Shown: piece by piece, positions 18,969-27,866 of the stretch | Position numbering within the stretch: position 1 is the stretch's first letter | Layout: every line of letters begins with the position of its first letter | Source of the DNA: Pseudomonadales bacterium | GTDB lineage: Bacteria; Pseudomonadota; Gammaproteobacteria; Pseudomonadales; Azotimanducaceae | Length of the DNA stretch: 64,000 bases | Assembly (NCBI GenBank): GCA_028281885.1 | Contig: JANQJA010000008.1 | Location: 186,001 to 250,000 of the forward strand | Direction of reading: 5' to 3' | Made by a program: the position numbers and the translations under genes | Notes under the pieces: generated by a model | The model's input: only the letters and a program-made list of their open reading frames with translations | Database searches by the model: none | What the model was told of the DNA's origin: nothing

Positions 18969-19354
18969 TGCAAGGCTCTGCCTGCATTCATCCACGCGCC
19001 CAGCGCCAGCAGTAACCAGCCCGCGATCAGAAACAGTCCACCCAGGGGAGTCACGGGACCCAGCCATTTGAGCCCCGTCAATGAAAGCAGGTACAGACTG
19101 CCGCTAAAGAGAAAGATCCCGGTCAGGAAGGCAAGCGCCGACGCAGTAAGCGTCCAGTGACGCCCCCACGCGAGCATGGCGAGTCCGACCAGAAACAACA
19201 TAATGCTGTGGAATAACTGATAGGTGACCCCGGTTTCGAAGGCATGCACCAATCGTGCATCCAGCCGGCCGCGAAGGCCATGAGCGGCGAAGGCACCCAG
19301 CATCACGCTCAACATACCACTCAAGGCTGCTGTCGTGAGAATGAAACGAATCAC
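18965..19354 (-). CDS. DUF423 (YgdD-like) membrane protein
   Basis: 129-residue integral membrane protein with about four hydrophobic segments. The N-terminal LSVMLGAFAAHGLRGRLD and the central TGVTYQLFHSIMLFLVGL are typical of DUF423. The conserved His residues lie in the AHGL and FHS motifs. Function is unknown in the family. The gene follows rpoH by 6 bases and is coupled to trmB. Confidence 0.9.
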   Translation of the reverse strand: MIRFILTTAALSGMLSVMLGAFAAHGLRGRLDARLVHAFETGVTYQLFHSIMLFLVGLAMLAWGRHWTLTASALAFLTGIFLFSGSLYLLSLTGLKWLGPVTPLGGLFLIAGWLLLALGAWMNAGRALQ

Positions 19355-19360
19355 TTTCGA

Positions 19361-20209
19361 TCAGGTATCGATCTGCTGGCGCAGTTTTTTCAGTGCGTTC
19401 TGTTCAAGCTGACGGACACGCTCAGCGGAGATCTCATATCGATTGGCCAGTTCCTGCAGCGTGACCTTTTCTTCTGCAAGCCAACGGGACTGAACAATAT
19501 CCCGGGAGCGATCATCAAGACCCTCAAACGCCAAACGTAGTGCCTGGTCTGACGAGCGCGCCGAGTCTTCAGATTCAACGATATCTGCCGGGTTCGAAGC
19601 TGCGTCTTCCAGCAGGCGTGACGGGCTGACAAAGCCATCATCGTCATCGGGCCCGCCATCGAATGCTTCATCCCTTGACGACATGCGCCCTTCCATCTGA
19701 CGCACATGTTCCGGCTTGACGCCAAGATTTGCTGCGACGGTCTGGACTTCATCTTCGCGCAACCACCCCAGTCGCTGGGTCGAACTGCGGAGATTGAAGA
19801 ACAATTTACGCTGCGCCTTGGTAGTGGCAACCTTGACGATGCGCCAGTTCTTCAGAATGAATTCATGGATTTCGGCCTTGATCCAGTGCACGGCGAAAGA
19901 CACCAGACGCACACCGTATTCCGGGTTGAATCGCTTGACCGCTTTCATGAGACCCACATTGCCTTCCTGGATCAGATCGGCCTCGTTCAACCCATAGCCC
20001 GAATAGGAACGGGCGACATAGACCACGAAACGCAGGTGTGCCAGTACCAGCTCACGCGCGGCATCGACATCGTCATCATAGTAGAGCCGTTCCGCCAGCT
20101 CTTTTTCCCGCTCTGCGGAAAGCTGCGAAATCGCATTCACCGCACTCGTATAGGCCTCCAGGCTGGCGCCCGGAACCAGTACGGGAAGTGATCGTGGCGA
20201 TGATGTCAT
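19361..20209 (-). CDS. rpoH: RNA polymerase heat-shock sigma factor RpoH (sigma-32)
   Basis: Alternative sigma factor for heat-shock promoters. Region 2 is seen in [20 protein letters not shown] and the promoter-melting segment around [15 protein letters not shown]. The RpoH-specific box QRKLFFNLR is present, and region 4.2 ends [20 protein letters not shown]. The ATG at 20209 is preceded at a long spacing by GGAG; an in-frame TTG at 20227 is the alternative. The linkage ftsY-ftsE-ftsX-rpoH is the standard gammaproteobacterial order. Confidence 0.96.
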   Translation of the reverse strand: MTSSPRSLPVLVPGASLEAYTSAVNAISQLSAEREKELAERLYYDDDVDAARELVLAHLRFVVYVARSYSGYGLNEADLIQEGNVGLMKAVKRFNPEYGVRLVSFAVHWIKAEIHEFILKNWRIVKVATTKAQRKLFFNLRSSTQRLGWLREDEVQTVAANLGVKPEHVRQMEGRMSSRDEAFDGGPDDDDGFVSPSRLLEDAASNPADIVESEDSARSSDQALRLAFEGLDDRSRDIVQSRWLAEEKVTLQELANRYEISAERVRQLEQNALKKLRQQIDT

Positions 20210-20265
20210 GAGTCGGTTGAACTCCAAAAAGGGCCGCAGATATTACCATTCATACGAAAAATCCG

Positions 20266-21219
20266 CTATTGCGGCTCAATCAGGTGCAGATGCCGCCTGA
20301 CCGCCAGGGCGGCACCCAGCACGCCCAGTCCCGCTCCACTCGCCAGCAGGGCCATGGAAACGCCCGGATCCAGGCCAGTCACCACAAACTGTTCGCCGTA
20401 GCTGCGCAGCAACCGGCCCGCCGGGCCTGCCAGAAATAGCAGGCTCGCCTGTATCAGCAACCACGCGATCAGCGCCCCGCCCAGCCCATACCAAAGACCC
20501 AGATACAGGAAGGGACGGCGTACAAAGCCATCAGTCCCGCCAACCAGTTTGACGACTTCAATCTCGGCGCGACGGTTCTCGATGGCAAGGCGGATGGTAT
20601 TGCCTATCGACAGCAACACACCAAGCGCCAGAAAACTGGACAGAGCGATCACCAGTCGTTCACCCAAAGTCACGATCGAGTCGAGTCGCGCGATCCATTC
20701 CAGATCGACGACCACGCGATCGACGCCCGCTTCGGCGGTCAACGCCGCAACCAGAAGTCGAACGGCTCCGGCCTCGGAGCGCACGGGTATCACTTCAACC
20801 AGCGCCGGCAGCGGATTGCTATCCAGTGAGTCCAGCACGTCGCCAAAGCCAGAATGCTGCTGGAATTCCGCCAGCGCTTCGTCCGCGCCTACATAGGTCG
20901 CAGCGGTGACGTCCTCCCGGGCAGCGAGTCTGTCCCGCAACTGTTGTCCCGCCACGGCAGTGATCTCGTCCTTGAGATAGACGCTGACTCTTGGCCGCCC
21001 ATCCCAGTCGCCGCTGACATCGCCGACCGTCATGACAATCAGGTACAGCAGTGTCGGCAAGGCCAGGGCGACCCCGATCACAAGCCAGGTCATCAAACTG
21101 GAAATCCAGGCCGAAAGGAGTTCCCCCAGGCTCTTCATCGCGACTTCCCGATGATGCCCCAGCCAGGCGCCCAACCGGTGCGACATCCTGGTGTGGGTAG
21201 CGCCCTGAATTGCTGCCAT
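20266..21219 (-). CDS. ftsX: Cell division protein FtsX
   Basis: Membrane partner of FtsE that controls septal peptidoglycan hydrolases. The 317-residue protein has a cytoplasmic N-terminus, a first membrane helix (about residues 42-66), and a periplasmic loop starting VSVYLKDEI with the DEALAEF segment. Three more membrane helices follow in the C-terminal half, with NTIRLAIENRRAEIEVVKLVG between them, the usual FtsX/MacB-fold signature. It starts 3 bases after ftsE. Confidence 0.95.
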   Translation of the reverse strand: MAAIQGATHTRMSHRLGAWLGHHREVAMKSLGELLSAWISSLMTWLVIGVALALPTLLYLIVMTVGDVSGDWDGRPRVSVYLKDEITAVAGQQLRDRLAAREDVTAATYVGADEALAEFQQHSGFGDVLDSLDSNPLPALVEVIPVRSEAGAVRLLVAALTAEAGVDRVVVDLEWIARLDSIVTLGERLVIALSSFLALGVLLSIGNTIRLAIENRRAEIEVVKLVGGTDGFVRRPFLYLGLWYGLGGALIAWLLIQASLLFLAGPAGRLLRSYGEQFVVTGLDPGVSMALLASGAGLGVLGAALAVRRHLHLIEPQ

Positions 21220-21222
21220 CGG

Positions 21223-21882
21223 CTAGCTCTCCCCCTTGAGCTGACCCTGGCTCAGGTTCAGTTGCCGTTTTCCCAGACGACGGACCAGTTCCAGATCATG
21301 GGTAGCAATAAGTACGGTGACACCCACCTGATTGAACTGCAGAAACAGATTCATGATCTCGGCAGACAACGCCGGATCGAGGTTTCCGGTTGGTTCATCC
21401 GCCAGCAGCAGCGGCGGACGGTTGACCACGGCCCTGGCGATACCGACCCTTTGCTGTTCGCCGCCCGACAGGGTGATTGGATTCTGGCGTTCCTTATCCG
21501 AAAGGCCGACTTTGGACAATGCAGCTCGCACGCGACGGCCGATGTCGCGATGCTGGTATCCGGCAATCATCAACGGCAATGCCACATTGTCGAAGACATT
21601 TCGATCAAACAGCAGCTGATGATTCTGAAACACCACGCCAATCTTGCGACGATGTGCGGGAATCTGGCGCCGTGAGAAACGATTGAGGTTGGCTCCGTCA
21701 ACCAGGACCTGACCCTGGCTCGAACGCTCCATCAACATGATCAGCTTCAGCAGCGTGCTCTTGCCCGCGCCGGAATGCCCCGTCAGGAATGCCATCTCCT
21801 TGGCCGCCAGGTCAAAAGACACTCTGGTCAAGGCTTCCTTGCCACCCGGATAGCGCTTACTGACATTGTCGAATCGGATCAT
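21223..21882 (-). CDS. ftsE: Cell division ATP-binding protein FtsE
   Basis: ABC ATPase of 219 residues that pairs with FtsX at the divisome. Walker A is GHSGAGKSTLL, the Q-loop lies in VFQNHQLL, the signature is LSGGEQQRVGIARA, Walker B is LLLADEPTGNLD, and the switch His is in ATHDLEL. The start overlaps the ftsY stop by 4 bases. Confidence 0.97.
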   Translation of the reverse strand: MIRFDNVSKRYPGGKEALTRVSFDLAAKEMAFLTGHSGAGKSTLLKLIMLMERSSQGQVLVDGANLNRFSRRQIPAHRRKIGVVFQNHQLLFDRNVFDNVALPLMIAGYQHRDIGRRVRAALSKVGLSDKERQNPITLSGGEQQRVGIARAVVNRPPLLLADEPTGNLDPALSAEIMNLFLQFNQVGVTVLIATHDLELVRRLGKRQLNLSQGQLKGES

Positions 21883-22847
21883 GCGTCGCTGCTGTCAGCC
21901 TCTTCAAATAGCGCGTCAACAAAGTCATCTGCATTGAAAGGACGCAGATCATCAATCGACTCGCCGATACCAATGAAGCGAATCGGTAGCGCCAGTTCCT
22001 TGGCGATAGCGAAGATCACACCGCCCTTGGCAGTACCGTCCAGCTTGGTCAGCGTAATGCCCGTCACACCTTCAAACTCTCTGGCCTGGGAAATGGCGTT
22101 CTGTCCGGTACCGGCATCAAGCACCAGCATCACCTCGTGCGGTGCGGCAGCGTCAATCTTTTTCATCACTCGCTGTATCTTGGCGAGCTCTTCCATCAGG
22201 TTCTTGCGGTTCTGCAGCCGCCCCGCCGTGTCCGCGATAACGACATCGATATCCCGCGCCCGGGCGGCAGAAACCGCATCAAAAATGACTGACGCGCTGT
22301 CCGCACCGGTTTGCTGGGCGATCACTTCCACACCGTTGCGTTCGCCCCAGGTAGCAAGCTGTTCGACGGCAGCCGCCCGAAAAGTATCCCCGGCCGCCAG
22401 CAACACAGATCGGCCTTCATTCTGGAGTCGTTTCGCCAGCTTGCCAATGGTTGTTGTCTTGCCAGCACCGTTGACGCCGACCATCAAGATAACAAAGGGC
22501 CCGTCGCTAACACTCGGGTCGAGGGGCGCTTCAACTGCTTTCAGAATATCAGTCAGCTGCGACTGCAAATGTTTGCGTAATGCGTCCGGGTCGGCCAGCT
22601 CCTTTCGCTTTACCTTGTCTGTGAGTTCATCAATGATGGCCGACGTCGCAGAAACGCCGACATCCGAACTGAGCAGGATCGATTCGATGTCTTCCAGCAA
22701 TTCGTCGTCGATCACTTTCTTGCCCAGAAACAGGTTGCCGACGCCCCTGGTCAGGCGGGTTCGCGTCCTCGACAGGCCACCGCGAATTCTGGCGAAGAAG
22801 CCCTGCTTGCCATCGTCTTCTTCTTTTGCAACATTGGTTTCAGTCAT
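21879..22847 (-). CDS. ftsY: Signal recognition particle receptor FtsY
   Basis: SRP GTPase that docks ribosome-nascent chains to the membrane. The NG domain is complete: G1 GVNGAGKTTTIGKLA, DTFRAAAVEQL, DTAGRLQNR, TKLDGTAKGG and the closing GIGESIDDLRPFN. At 322 residues it lacks most of the long acidic A domain of the E. coli protein, a short form seen in many bacteria. Confidence 0.96.
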   Translation of the reverse strand: MTETNVAKEEDDGKQGFFARIRGGLSRTRTRLTRGVGNLFLGKKVIDDELLEDIESILLSSDVGVSATSAIIDELTDKVKRKELADPDALRKHLQSQLTDILKAVEAPLDPSVSDGPFVILMVGVNGAGKTTTIGKLAKRLQNEGRSVLLAAGDTFRAAAVEQLATWGERNGVEVIAQQTGADSASVIFDAVSAARARDIDVVIADTAGRLQNRKNLMEELAKIQRVMKKIDAAAPHEVMLVLDAGTGQNAISQAREFEGVTGITLTKLDGTAKGGVIFAIAKELALPIRFIGIGESIDDLRPFNADDFVDALFEEADSSDA

Positions 22848-22898
22848 TGGGAACCATCAAACCTTGGAATTTTCCGGCGATCTTAATATGGCGCGAGT

Positions 22899-23468
22899 AT
22901 GAGCCCGACGCCAAAGGGCGATCGGACGCTCCGTATTATCGGGGGCAACTGGCGCAGTCGCAGGGTTTCGTTTCCCGACGTTCCAGGCATTCGACCGACT
23001 CCCGATCGAGTACGCGAAACACTGTTCAATTGGCTGCAGCTGGATATCGCCGGTTCTCACTGCCTCGAATTATACGCAGGAAGCGGGATTCTGAGTATGG
23101 AAGCCCTGTCTCGGGGCGCTGCCTCTGTCACCATCGTCGACCGGGACGCTGCTGCCTGCCAGGCCATCGCCAGCAACCTGGCAGCACTCAACGCCGCAGA
23201 AGACTCATATCGCTGCGACACCAGGGATGCCCTGACCTGGCTCCAATCAGATTTGACGCAATTCGACATCATATTTATCGATCCGCCTTTCGACTCCGGA
23301 GAAGTCGACCTGCTGTTGCCGCAGCTGCGCAAGCACGTCGCAGACCATGGCTGGGTCTACATCGAGACGCCCGCTCCAATCGAACAGCGGACACTGCCGG
23401 AAGCGTTCATATTGCATCGTCAGAAACGGGCCGGTGATGTTCACTACGCCCTGTGCAAGCCGCGCTGA
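22899..23468 (+). CDS. rsmD: 16S rRNA (guanine-966-N2)-methyltransferase RsmD
   Basis: Methylates G966 in the 30S head. The 189-residue protein has the RIIGGNWRSR N-terminus, RPTPDRVRETLFNWL, the SAM loop LELYAGSGILSMEALSRGA and the catalytic IDPPFDSG. It is divergent from ftsY across about 50 bases and is followed by coaD, a common order. Confidence 0.95.
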   Translation: MSPTPKGDRTLRIIGGNWRSRRVSFPDVPGIRPTPDRVRETLFNWLQLDIAGSHCLELYAGSGILSMEALSRGAASVTIVDRDAAACQAIASNLAALNAAEDSYRCDTRDALTWLQSDLTQFDIIFIDPPFDSGEVDLLLPQLRKHVADHGWVYIETPAPIEQRTLPEAFILHRQKRAGDVHYALCKPR

Positions 23469-23519
23469 CCACTCCGTTGAGCTTGTGTATGATGTCGGTG
23501 CTTTAGGGGGGAGTTGTCA

Positions 23520-23996
23520 ATGACCACGGTGCTTTATCCCGGCACATTCAATCCGATTCACAACGGCCACGCTGATCTGGTCGAACGCGCCGCCATGCTT
23601 TTTGATGAAGTCGTGCTCGGTATCGCGACCAGCCCGCACAAGAGTCCCAGCGTCCTCGAGGTCCGGGTCAAGCTGGCTGAGGCGGCATTGAGTCACCTGG
23701 ACAACGTCAGAGTCGCCGGGTTTAACAGTCTGACCGTTGAATTCGCCAGGGAAGTGGGCGCAACTGTGATCCTGAAAGGGATCCGGACGGTCACCGACTT
23801 TGAATACGAATTTCAGATGCTGAACATGAACCGGATGCTGGAGCCCAATCTGGAAACGGTCTTTCTGGCGCCTTCCGAGGAGTTTTCCTACATCTCATCC
23901 ACACTGGTGCGCCAGATTGCCGGCTACGGCGGAGACGTCACCCAGTTCGTTCATCCGGCCGTGGCAGAAGCACTCAGCCGCGGCGAAATCGGCTAG
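23520..23996 (+). CDS. coaD: Phosphopantetheine adenylyltransferase
   Basis: Fourth step of coenzyme A synthesis, adenylating 4'-phosphopantetheine. The 158-residue protein shows the nucleotidyltransferase motif [28 protein letters not shown], and [11 protein letters not shown]. The ATG follows a strong GGGGGGAG ribosome-binding site; a TTG two codons upstream is ignored. Confidence 0.96.
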   Translation: MTTVLYPGTFNPIHNGHADLVERAAMLFDEVVLGIATSPHKSPSVLEVRVKLAEAALSHLDNVRVAGFNSLTVEFAREVGATVILKGIRTVTDFEYEFQMLNMNRMLEPNLETVFLAPSEEFSYISSTLVRQIAGYGGDVTQFVHPAVAEALSRGEIG

Positions 23997-23999
23997 ACG

Positions 24000-24314
24000 C
24001 TAATCCCGGATCCGTTCCTTGCGACCCGGCCGGGTACATCCCAGGCAACGGACAAAGACTTCTTTGGCTGGCTCAATAACAAGGGCATCAGCGGCATCAC
24101 CAGAATTGCCTCCCAGCAGGGAAAGCGGCAGGGTCGCAATATAGGTGACTGACCCCAGCGCAAAAATACCCAATCCCACCGGTCGGGCAACAATCAGGTC
24201 CAGTGCCATCTCTCCGGCGTTCGGCTCTTCCTCGACCCGCTCCGCCTGCGCAATCATGGGCAGCACGCCAATCAACAGGGCGGCCAGGAATACCTGCGAC
24301 TGCTTCTTGATCAT
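24000..24314 (-). CDS. Small exported protein with a conserved hydrophobic core
   Basis: 104-residue protein with a signal peptide (QVFLAALLIGVLPMIAQAE), then an acidic stretch and a second hydrophobic segment around RPVGLGIFALGSVTYIATLPLSLL, ending with FVRCLGCTRPG. I recall similar small proteins of unknown function in Pseudomonas and relatives. It may be anchored by the second hydrophobic segment. The ATG at 24314 follows a GAAGGG site. It is convergent with coaD, 3 bases apart. Confidence 0.7.
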   Translation of the reverse strand: MIKKQSQVFLAALLIGVLPMIAQAERVEEEPNAGEMALDLIVARPVGLGIFALGSVTYIATLPLSLLGGNSGDAADALVIEPAKEVFVRCLGCTRPGRKERIRD

Positions 24315-24444
24315 CTTCGAACCCTTCAATCGTTTTTAAGTCTGATTCTGGATGAATCGCGTAAGTACTTAATTACACTATAACTTGGTGGGAAGAAAGG
24401 TTAGGCGGAATCCAGCTGGATTACAAACACTTTTCTACCAGCCG
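24315..24444. other. Intergenic region between the small exported protein gene and mutM
   Basis: Both flanking genes read leftward. The stretch contains a TATAGT hexamer on the minus strand near 24380, which may be the -10 box of the small exported protein gene, and a perfect 14-base palindrome AATCCAGCTGGATT at 24409-24422. The palindrome has no loop and no following T-run, so it is not a terminator; it might be a protein-binding site. Confidence 0.35.
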
Positions 24445-25257
24445 TCAGCGTTGGCAGGTGGCACAGTACACCGTGGAACGCTGGCCGACCCGAACCTCAC
24501 GCAGTGGGGTGTTGCATCGCACACAGTCCTCCCCTCCGCGACCATAAACCCGCAGGTCATGGCGAAAATAACCAGGCTGGCCGTCTTCCCGAACAAAATC
24601 GCGCAGCGTCGTTCCCCCGGCAAGAATGGCCCGGGACAACACATCTTTGATCGCAGTCGCCAGTGCATCGTAGCGATCCCTGGAAATACGCCCGGCCTGA
24701 CGCACCGGCGATATCCCCGCGTCGAACAGTGCTTCATTGGCATAGATATTCCCGACACCGACCACAATCTCGTTAGTCATGATGAATGTCTTTACCGCTG
24801 TCTTGCGGCGATGGGCCAGGCGATACAGGTGTTCCCCATCAAAGCCATCATCGAGGGGTTCGGGCCCAAGCGACGCCAACAGTACGTGAGATTCTTCGCC
24901 TGGCAGCCAGAAGACCGAGCCAAATCGGCGCGGGTCGCGGTAGCGCAGCAGCGTGCCGTTGGCAAAGACGATATCCAGGTGATCGTGGGCTTCTGGCGCC
25001 ACCTCCCGGGGCAGCACCCGCAGACTGCCGGACATCCCGAGATGAACCATCATCCTGCCATCATACGTCTCAAACAGCAGATACTTGGCCCGGCGAATCA
25101 CGCGCCGGATTACTTTCCCGGTCAACGCCTGCGCCAGCCCGTCGGTGACCGGCCACCGCAACATGGGCTGGCGTACATGCACATGCTGAATGGGCTGTCC
25201 GACGACATGCGGCTCAATACCGCGCCGCGTGGTTTCAACTTCAGGTAACTCTGGCAT
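24445..25257 (-). CDS. mutM: Formamidopyrimidine-DNA glycosylase
   Basis: Base-excision enzyme that removes 8-oxoguanine and related lesions. The catalytic N-terminus PELPEVETTRRGIEPH is intact (Pro2, Glu3), followed by the AKYLLFE lysine, VHLGMSGSLRV, VGNIYANEALF in the helix-two-turn-helix, and a C-terminal zinc finger CVRC-CATC. Length of 270 residues is normal. Confidence 0.96.
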   Translation of the reverse strand: MPELPEVETTRRGIEPHVVGQPIQHVHVRQPMLRWPVTDGLAQALTGKVIRRVIRRAKYLLFETYDGRMMVHLGMSGSLRVLPREVAPEAHDHLDIVFANGTLLRYRDPRRFGSVFWLPGEESHVLLASLGPEPLDDGFDGEHLYRLAHRRKTAVKTFIMTNEIVVGVGNIYANEALFDAGISPVRQAGRISRDRYDALATAIKDVLSRAILAGGTTLRDFVREDGQPGYFRHDLRVYGRGGEDCVRCNTPLREVRVGQRSTVYCATCQR

Positions 25258-25335
25258 GGGACGATGGGAAGGGAACTCGCCGAATATGATACGTTGAACT
25301 CTTGTACCAGGCGAAACTGTTCCAAGCGAAGCGTC

Positions 25336-27339
25336 ATGTCCCGAGCACTACTAGGGATCGATACCGGCGGTACCTTCACCGACTTTGTGCTGTACCGGGA
25401 TGATCAGGTCATTGTTCACAAGGTACTTTCCCGACCCGATGCTCCCGAAGAAGCCATCCTCCAGGGCATCAGGGATCTTGACCTGCTCCTCTCGATTGAA
25501 GGTGGCGACGTTCAGGTGGTCCACGGCACCACCGTCGCAACCAACGCCGTGCTTGAGCAAAAGGGAGTAAGGACTGCGTACATCACCAACCGGGGCCTCG
25601 GTGACACCCTGTTGATTGGTCGACAGACCCGGGCAGAACTCTACAACCTGACGCCCACCTCCACCCGACGACCGTTCGACAGACAGCTCACGTTCGAAGT
25701 GGACTGTCGCCTTGACGCCACTGGAGCAGAGGTCACTCCCCTGACTGCCGAGGCGCTGGATCAGCTCGTCGACACGGTGAACGAGGCCCAGGTCGAGGCC
25801 ATCGCGATCAATCTGCTGTTTTCGTTTCTGGATGACCAACAGGAACGCGCGATTGCCTCGCGTTTCGAACAATCTCATTTCGTCAGCCGCTCATCGTTTG
25901 TCATGCCGGAGTATCGTGAATACGAACGCGGCATCACAACCTGGATAAACGCCTGGATCGGCCCACGCATTCACCAGTACCTGACGCGACTGGCCACCAG
26001 ACTTGCCCCCTCCCGGATCGCCATCATGCAGTCGTCAGGCCTGACGATTTCCGCCGACCAGGCAGCGGGGCGCGCGGTGAACCTGCTGCTCTCGGGCCCG
26101 GCAGGGGGGCTTGCCGCGGCAAAATTTATCGGCGAAACAGCCAGTCAGAACACGGCTGAGGTCAGCCGGCCGCACCTGAGCCGGCCACACCTCATCACAT
26201 TCGATATGGGCGGGACCTCGACCGACGTGGCCTTGCTGGAGGGTGAGATCAAACTGACCAGCGCCGGTCGAATCGATGAGTTCCCGATCGGCATCCCAAT
26301 GGCAGACATTCACACGATCGGTGCAGGTGGCGGCTCAATTGCATGGATCGATGAGGGTGGTCTGCTGCAGGTCGGTCCTGCCAGCGCCGGTGCTGCACCG
26401 GGCCCTGCCTGTTATGGGAACGGCGGCACCGAGGCTACCGTGACCGACGCCAACCTGGTACTCGGTCGACTACAGCCGCACGCCTTTCTGGGGGGCGCCA
26501 TGAACCTCAACCTCGATGCCGCCAGAACCGCCGTCGATCACCTCGCCAAGCGCCTGGGTCTTGGTATCGAGGAAGTTGCACAGGGGATCATCGAGGTCGC
26601 CAACGAACACATGACGCAGGCGCTCCGCGTGATCTCAATCCAGCAGGGGTACGACCCGCGCAAATTCACGTTGACCTGTTTCGGTGGCGCAGGTGGTCTC
26701 CACGTTTGCGATCTGGCCGAGAACCTTGAGATGGACCGATGCATGGTTCCGATCCATGGCGGCGTATTGTCGGCGCTCGGTATGCTAACAGCACCACCAG
26801 GGCGCGAAGTGGTGGTTACACGGCCTGCTTTGCTCGCCGATATCAGTGACTCATCAATTGAAGCCCAGTTTGCCGGGATGACAGCACGAGCGCGAGATGA
26901 GCTCGCTGCCGAGGGGATCGCGAAACCCGTGGCAAGTACCTCGCTCGATCTGCGCTATGCCGGTCAGACATTTACGATCAACGTGCCCTTTTCATCCATT
27001 CGACAGGCGGGCGATGCATTCGAGGCGTCCCATGAAAAACTCTATGGCCATCGTCTGTCGCGGCGCATCGAGTTGCTTAACCTGCGCGTGCATCTGGCAG
27101 GCGAACGTTACCTCACCACGCTGCCACCGGCACCTGCCACCACCGACACAGGAGCAACGCCTGAGGTCCGGGTAATCGGTCTGGGTGAAATCCGGATGAT
27201 TGATCGATCAACGCTGACGTCGGGCGATCAACTGACAGGGCCGCTGCTGTTGACGGAACGTCACTCGACGACGTTGATAAAACCCGGCTGGGAGGCGGAG
27301 ATTGATCAGACCGGGAATGTCCTACTCCGCCGGGAGTGA
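25336..27339 (+). CDS. Hydantoinase/oxoprolinase family protein (HyuA type)
   Basis: 667-residue ASKHA-fold ATPase subunit related to N-methylhydantoinase A, 5-oxoprolinase and acetone/acetophenone carboxylase subunits. Visible motifs are IDTGGTFTDFVLY (phosphate 1), HGTTVATNAVLE, the second phosphate loop ITFDMGGTSTDVALL, GAGGGSIAWID, GPACYG, and FGGAGGLHVCDLAE. These enzymes usually need a HyuB partner encoded next door; none is present, since the next genes are rpmG and rpmB. The ATG at 25336 begins the conserved region. A 15-base in-frame microduplication lies at 26164-26193. Substrate cannot be deduced. Confidence 0.85.
   Translation: MSRALLGIDTGGTFTDFVLYRDDQVIVHKVLSRPDAPEEAILQGIRDLDLLLSIEGGDVQVVHGTTVATNAVLEQKGVRTAYITNRGLGDTLLIGRQTRAELYNLTPTSTRRPFDRQLTFEVDCRLDATGAEVTPLTAEALDQLVDTVNEAQVEAIAINLLFSFLDDQQERAIASRFEQSHFVSRSSFVMPEYREYERGITTWINAWIGPRIHQYLTRLATRLAPSRIAIMQSSGLTISADQAAGRAVNLLLSGPAGGLAAAKFIGETASQNTAEVSRPHLSRPHLITFDMGGTSTDVALLEGEIKLTSAGRIDEFPIGIPMADIHTIGAGGGSIAWIDEGGLLQVGPASAGAAPGPACYGNGGTEATVTDANLVLGRLQPHAFLGGAMNLNLDAARTAVDHLAKRLGLGIEEVAQGIIEVANEHMTQALRVISIQQGYDPRKFTLTCFGGAGGLHVCDLAENLEMDRCMVPIHGGVLSALGMLTAPPGREVVVTRPALLADISDSSIEAQFAGMTARARDELAAEGIAKPVASTSLDLRYAGQTFTINVPFSSIRQAGDAFEASHEKLYGHRLSRRIELLNLRVHLAGERYLTTLPPAPATTDTGATPEVRVIGLGEIRMIDRSTLTSGDQLTGPLLLTERHSTTLIKPGWEAEIDQTGNVLLRRE
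26164..26193 (+). repeat. 15-base in-frame tandem repeat inside the hyuA-type gene
   Basis: Two adjacent 15-base units (26164-26178 and 26179-26193) differ at two positions and encode SRPHL twice, just before the DMGGTSTD phosphate loop. This looks like a small slippage duplication in a variable surface segment; the frame is kept. Confidence 0.8.
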
Positions 27340-27340
27340 T

Positions 27341-27496
27341 TTACTTGATCTTGCCTTCTTTATAGATCACGTGCTTGCGGACCACGGGGTCGAATTTCTT
27401 GACCTCCATCTTGTCGGGCATGGTGCGCTTGTTCTTGGTGGTCGTGTAGTAGTGTCCGGTGCCTGCGCTGGAAACCAGTTTAATCTTCTCTCGCAT
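27341..27496 (-). CDS. rpmG: 50S ribosomal protein L33
   Basis: 51-residue basic protein starting [19 protein letters not shown] and ending with [19 protein letters not shown]. It is the zinc-free form, lacking the CxxC pairs. It lies 10 bases downstream of rpmB in the standard rpmB-rpmG operon. Its stop is one base from the end of the convergent hyuA-type gene. Confidence 0.96.
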   Translation of the reverse strand: MREKIKLVSSAGTGHYYTTTKNKRTMPDKMEVKKFDPVVRKHVIYKEGKIK

Positions 27497-27506
27497 GAGC
27501 GTTCTC

Positions 27507-27743
27507 CTAGACCTTCTGACCCTGGGCGCGCAGGTCCGCTACCACATTCTCGATGCCTTTTTTGTCAATGATGCGCAGGCCGCGGGTAGACACACGCAAC
27601 TTGACGAATCGCTTCTCGCTGGCCAGCCAGAACCGGTGGTCATGGACATTGGGCACGAATCGGCGCCGCGTCTTGTTGTGCGCATGGGAGACATTGTTCC
27701 CGGCAACCGGGCGTTTCCCTGTAACCTGACAGACCTTGGACAT
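27507..27743 (-). CDS. rpmB: 50S ribosomal protein L28
   Basis: 78-residue basic ribosomal protein: [37 protein letters not shown] and RLRV-like [15 protein letters not shown]. First gene of rpmB-rpmG, with an AGGAAA ribosome-binding site and a good sigma-70 promoter upstream. Confidence 0.97.
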   Translation of the reverse strand: MSKVCQVTGKRPVAGNNVSHAHNKTRRRFVPNVHDHRFWLASEKRFVKLRVSTRGLRIIDKKGIENVVADLRAQGQKV

Positions 27744-27802
27744 GTCGAATTTCCTGCAATAGCCCGGCTGACTGCCGGGGCCGTGATTCCTGAGAGCCGT
27801 GC

Positions 27803-27831
27803 TTTATACCAGAAGCCCTGCGGTGATTCAA
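27803..27831 (-). promoter_or_regulatory. Sigma-70 promoter for rpmB-rpmG
   Basis: On the minus strand a TTGAAT -35 box (27826-27831) and a TATAAA -10 box (27803-27808) are separated by exactly 17 bases, placing transcription start near 27796 and leaving a leader of about 50 bases before the rpmB ATG at 27743. Confidence 0.75.
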
Positions 27832-27866
27832 ACCGAATTGGCGAAACCTGCTGAGAAATCAGACGC

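Noticed and set aside
20257-20274. Short GC hairpin and T-run at the end of ftsX as an intrinsic terminator
   Set aside because: The stem is only four pairs and includes the ftsX stop codon. It is too weak to call, and rpoH follows closely.
24409-24422. Perfect palindrome AATCCAGCTGGATT as a terminator for mutM
   Set aside because: It has no loop and no T-run afterwards, so a stable terminator hairpin is unlikely. Kept only as a possible binding site.
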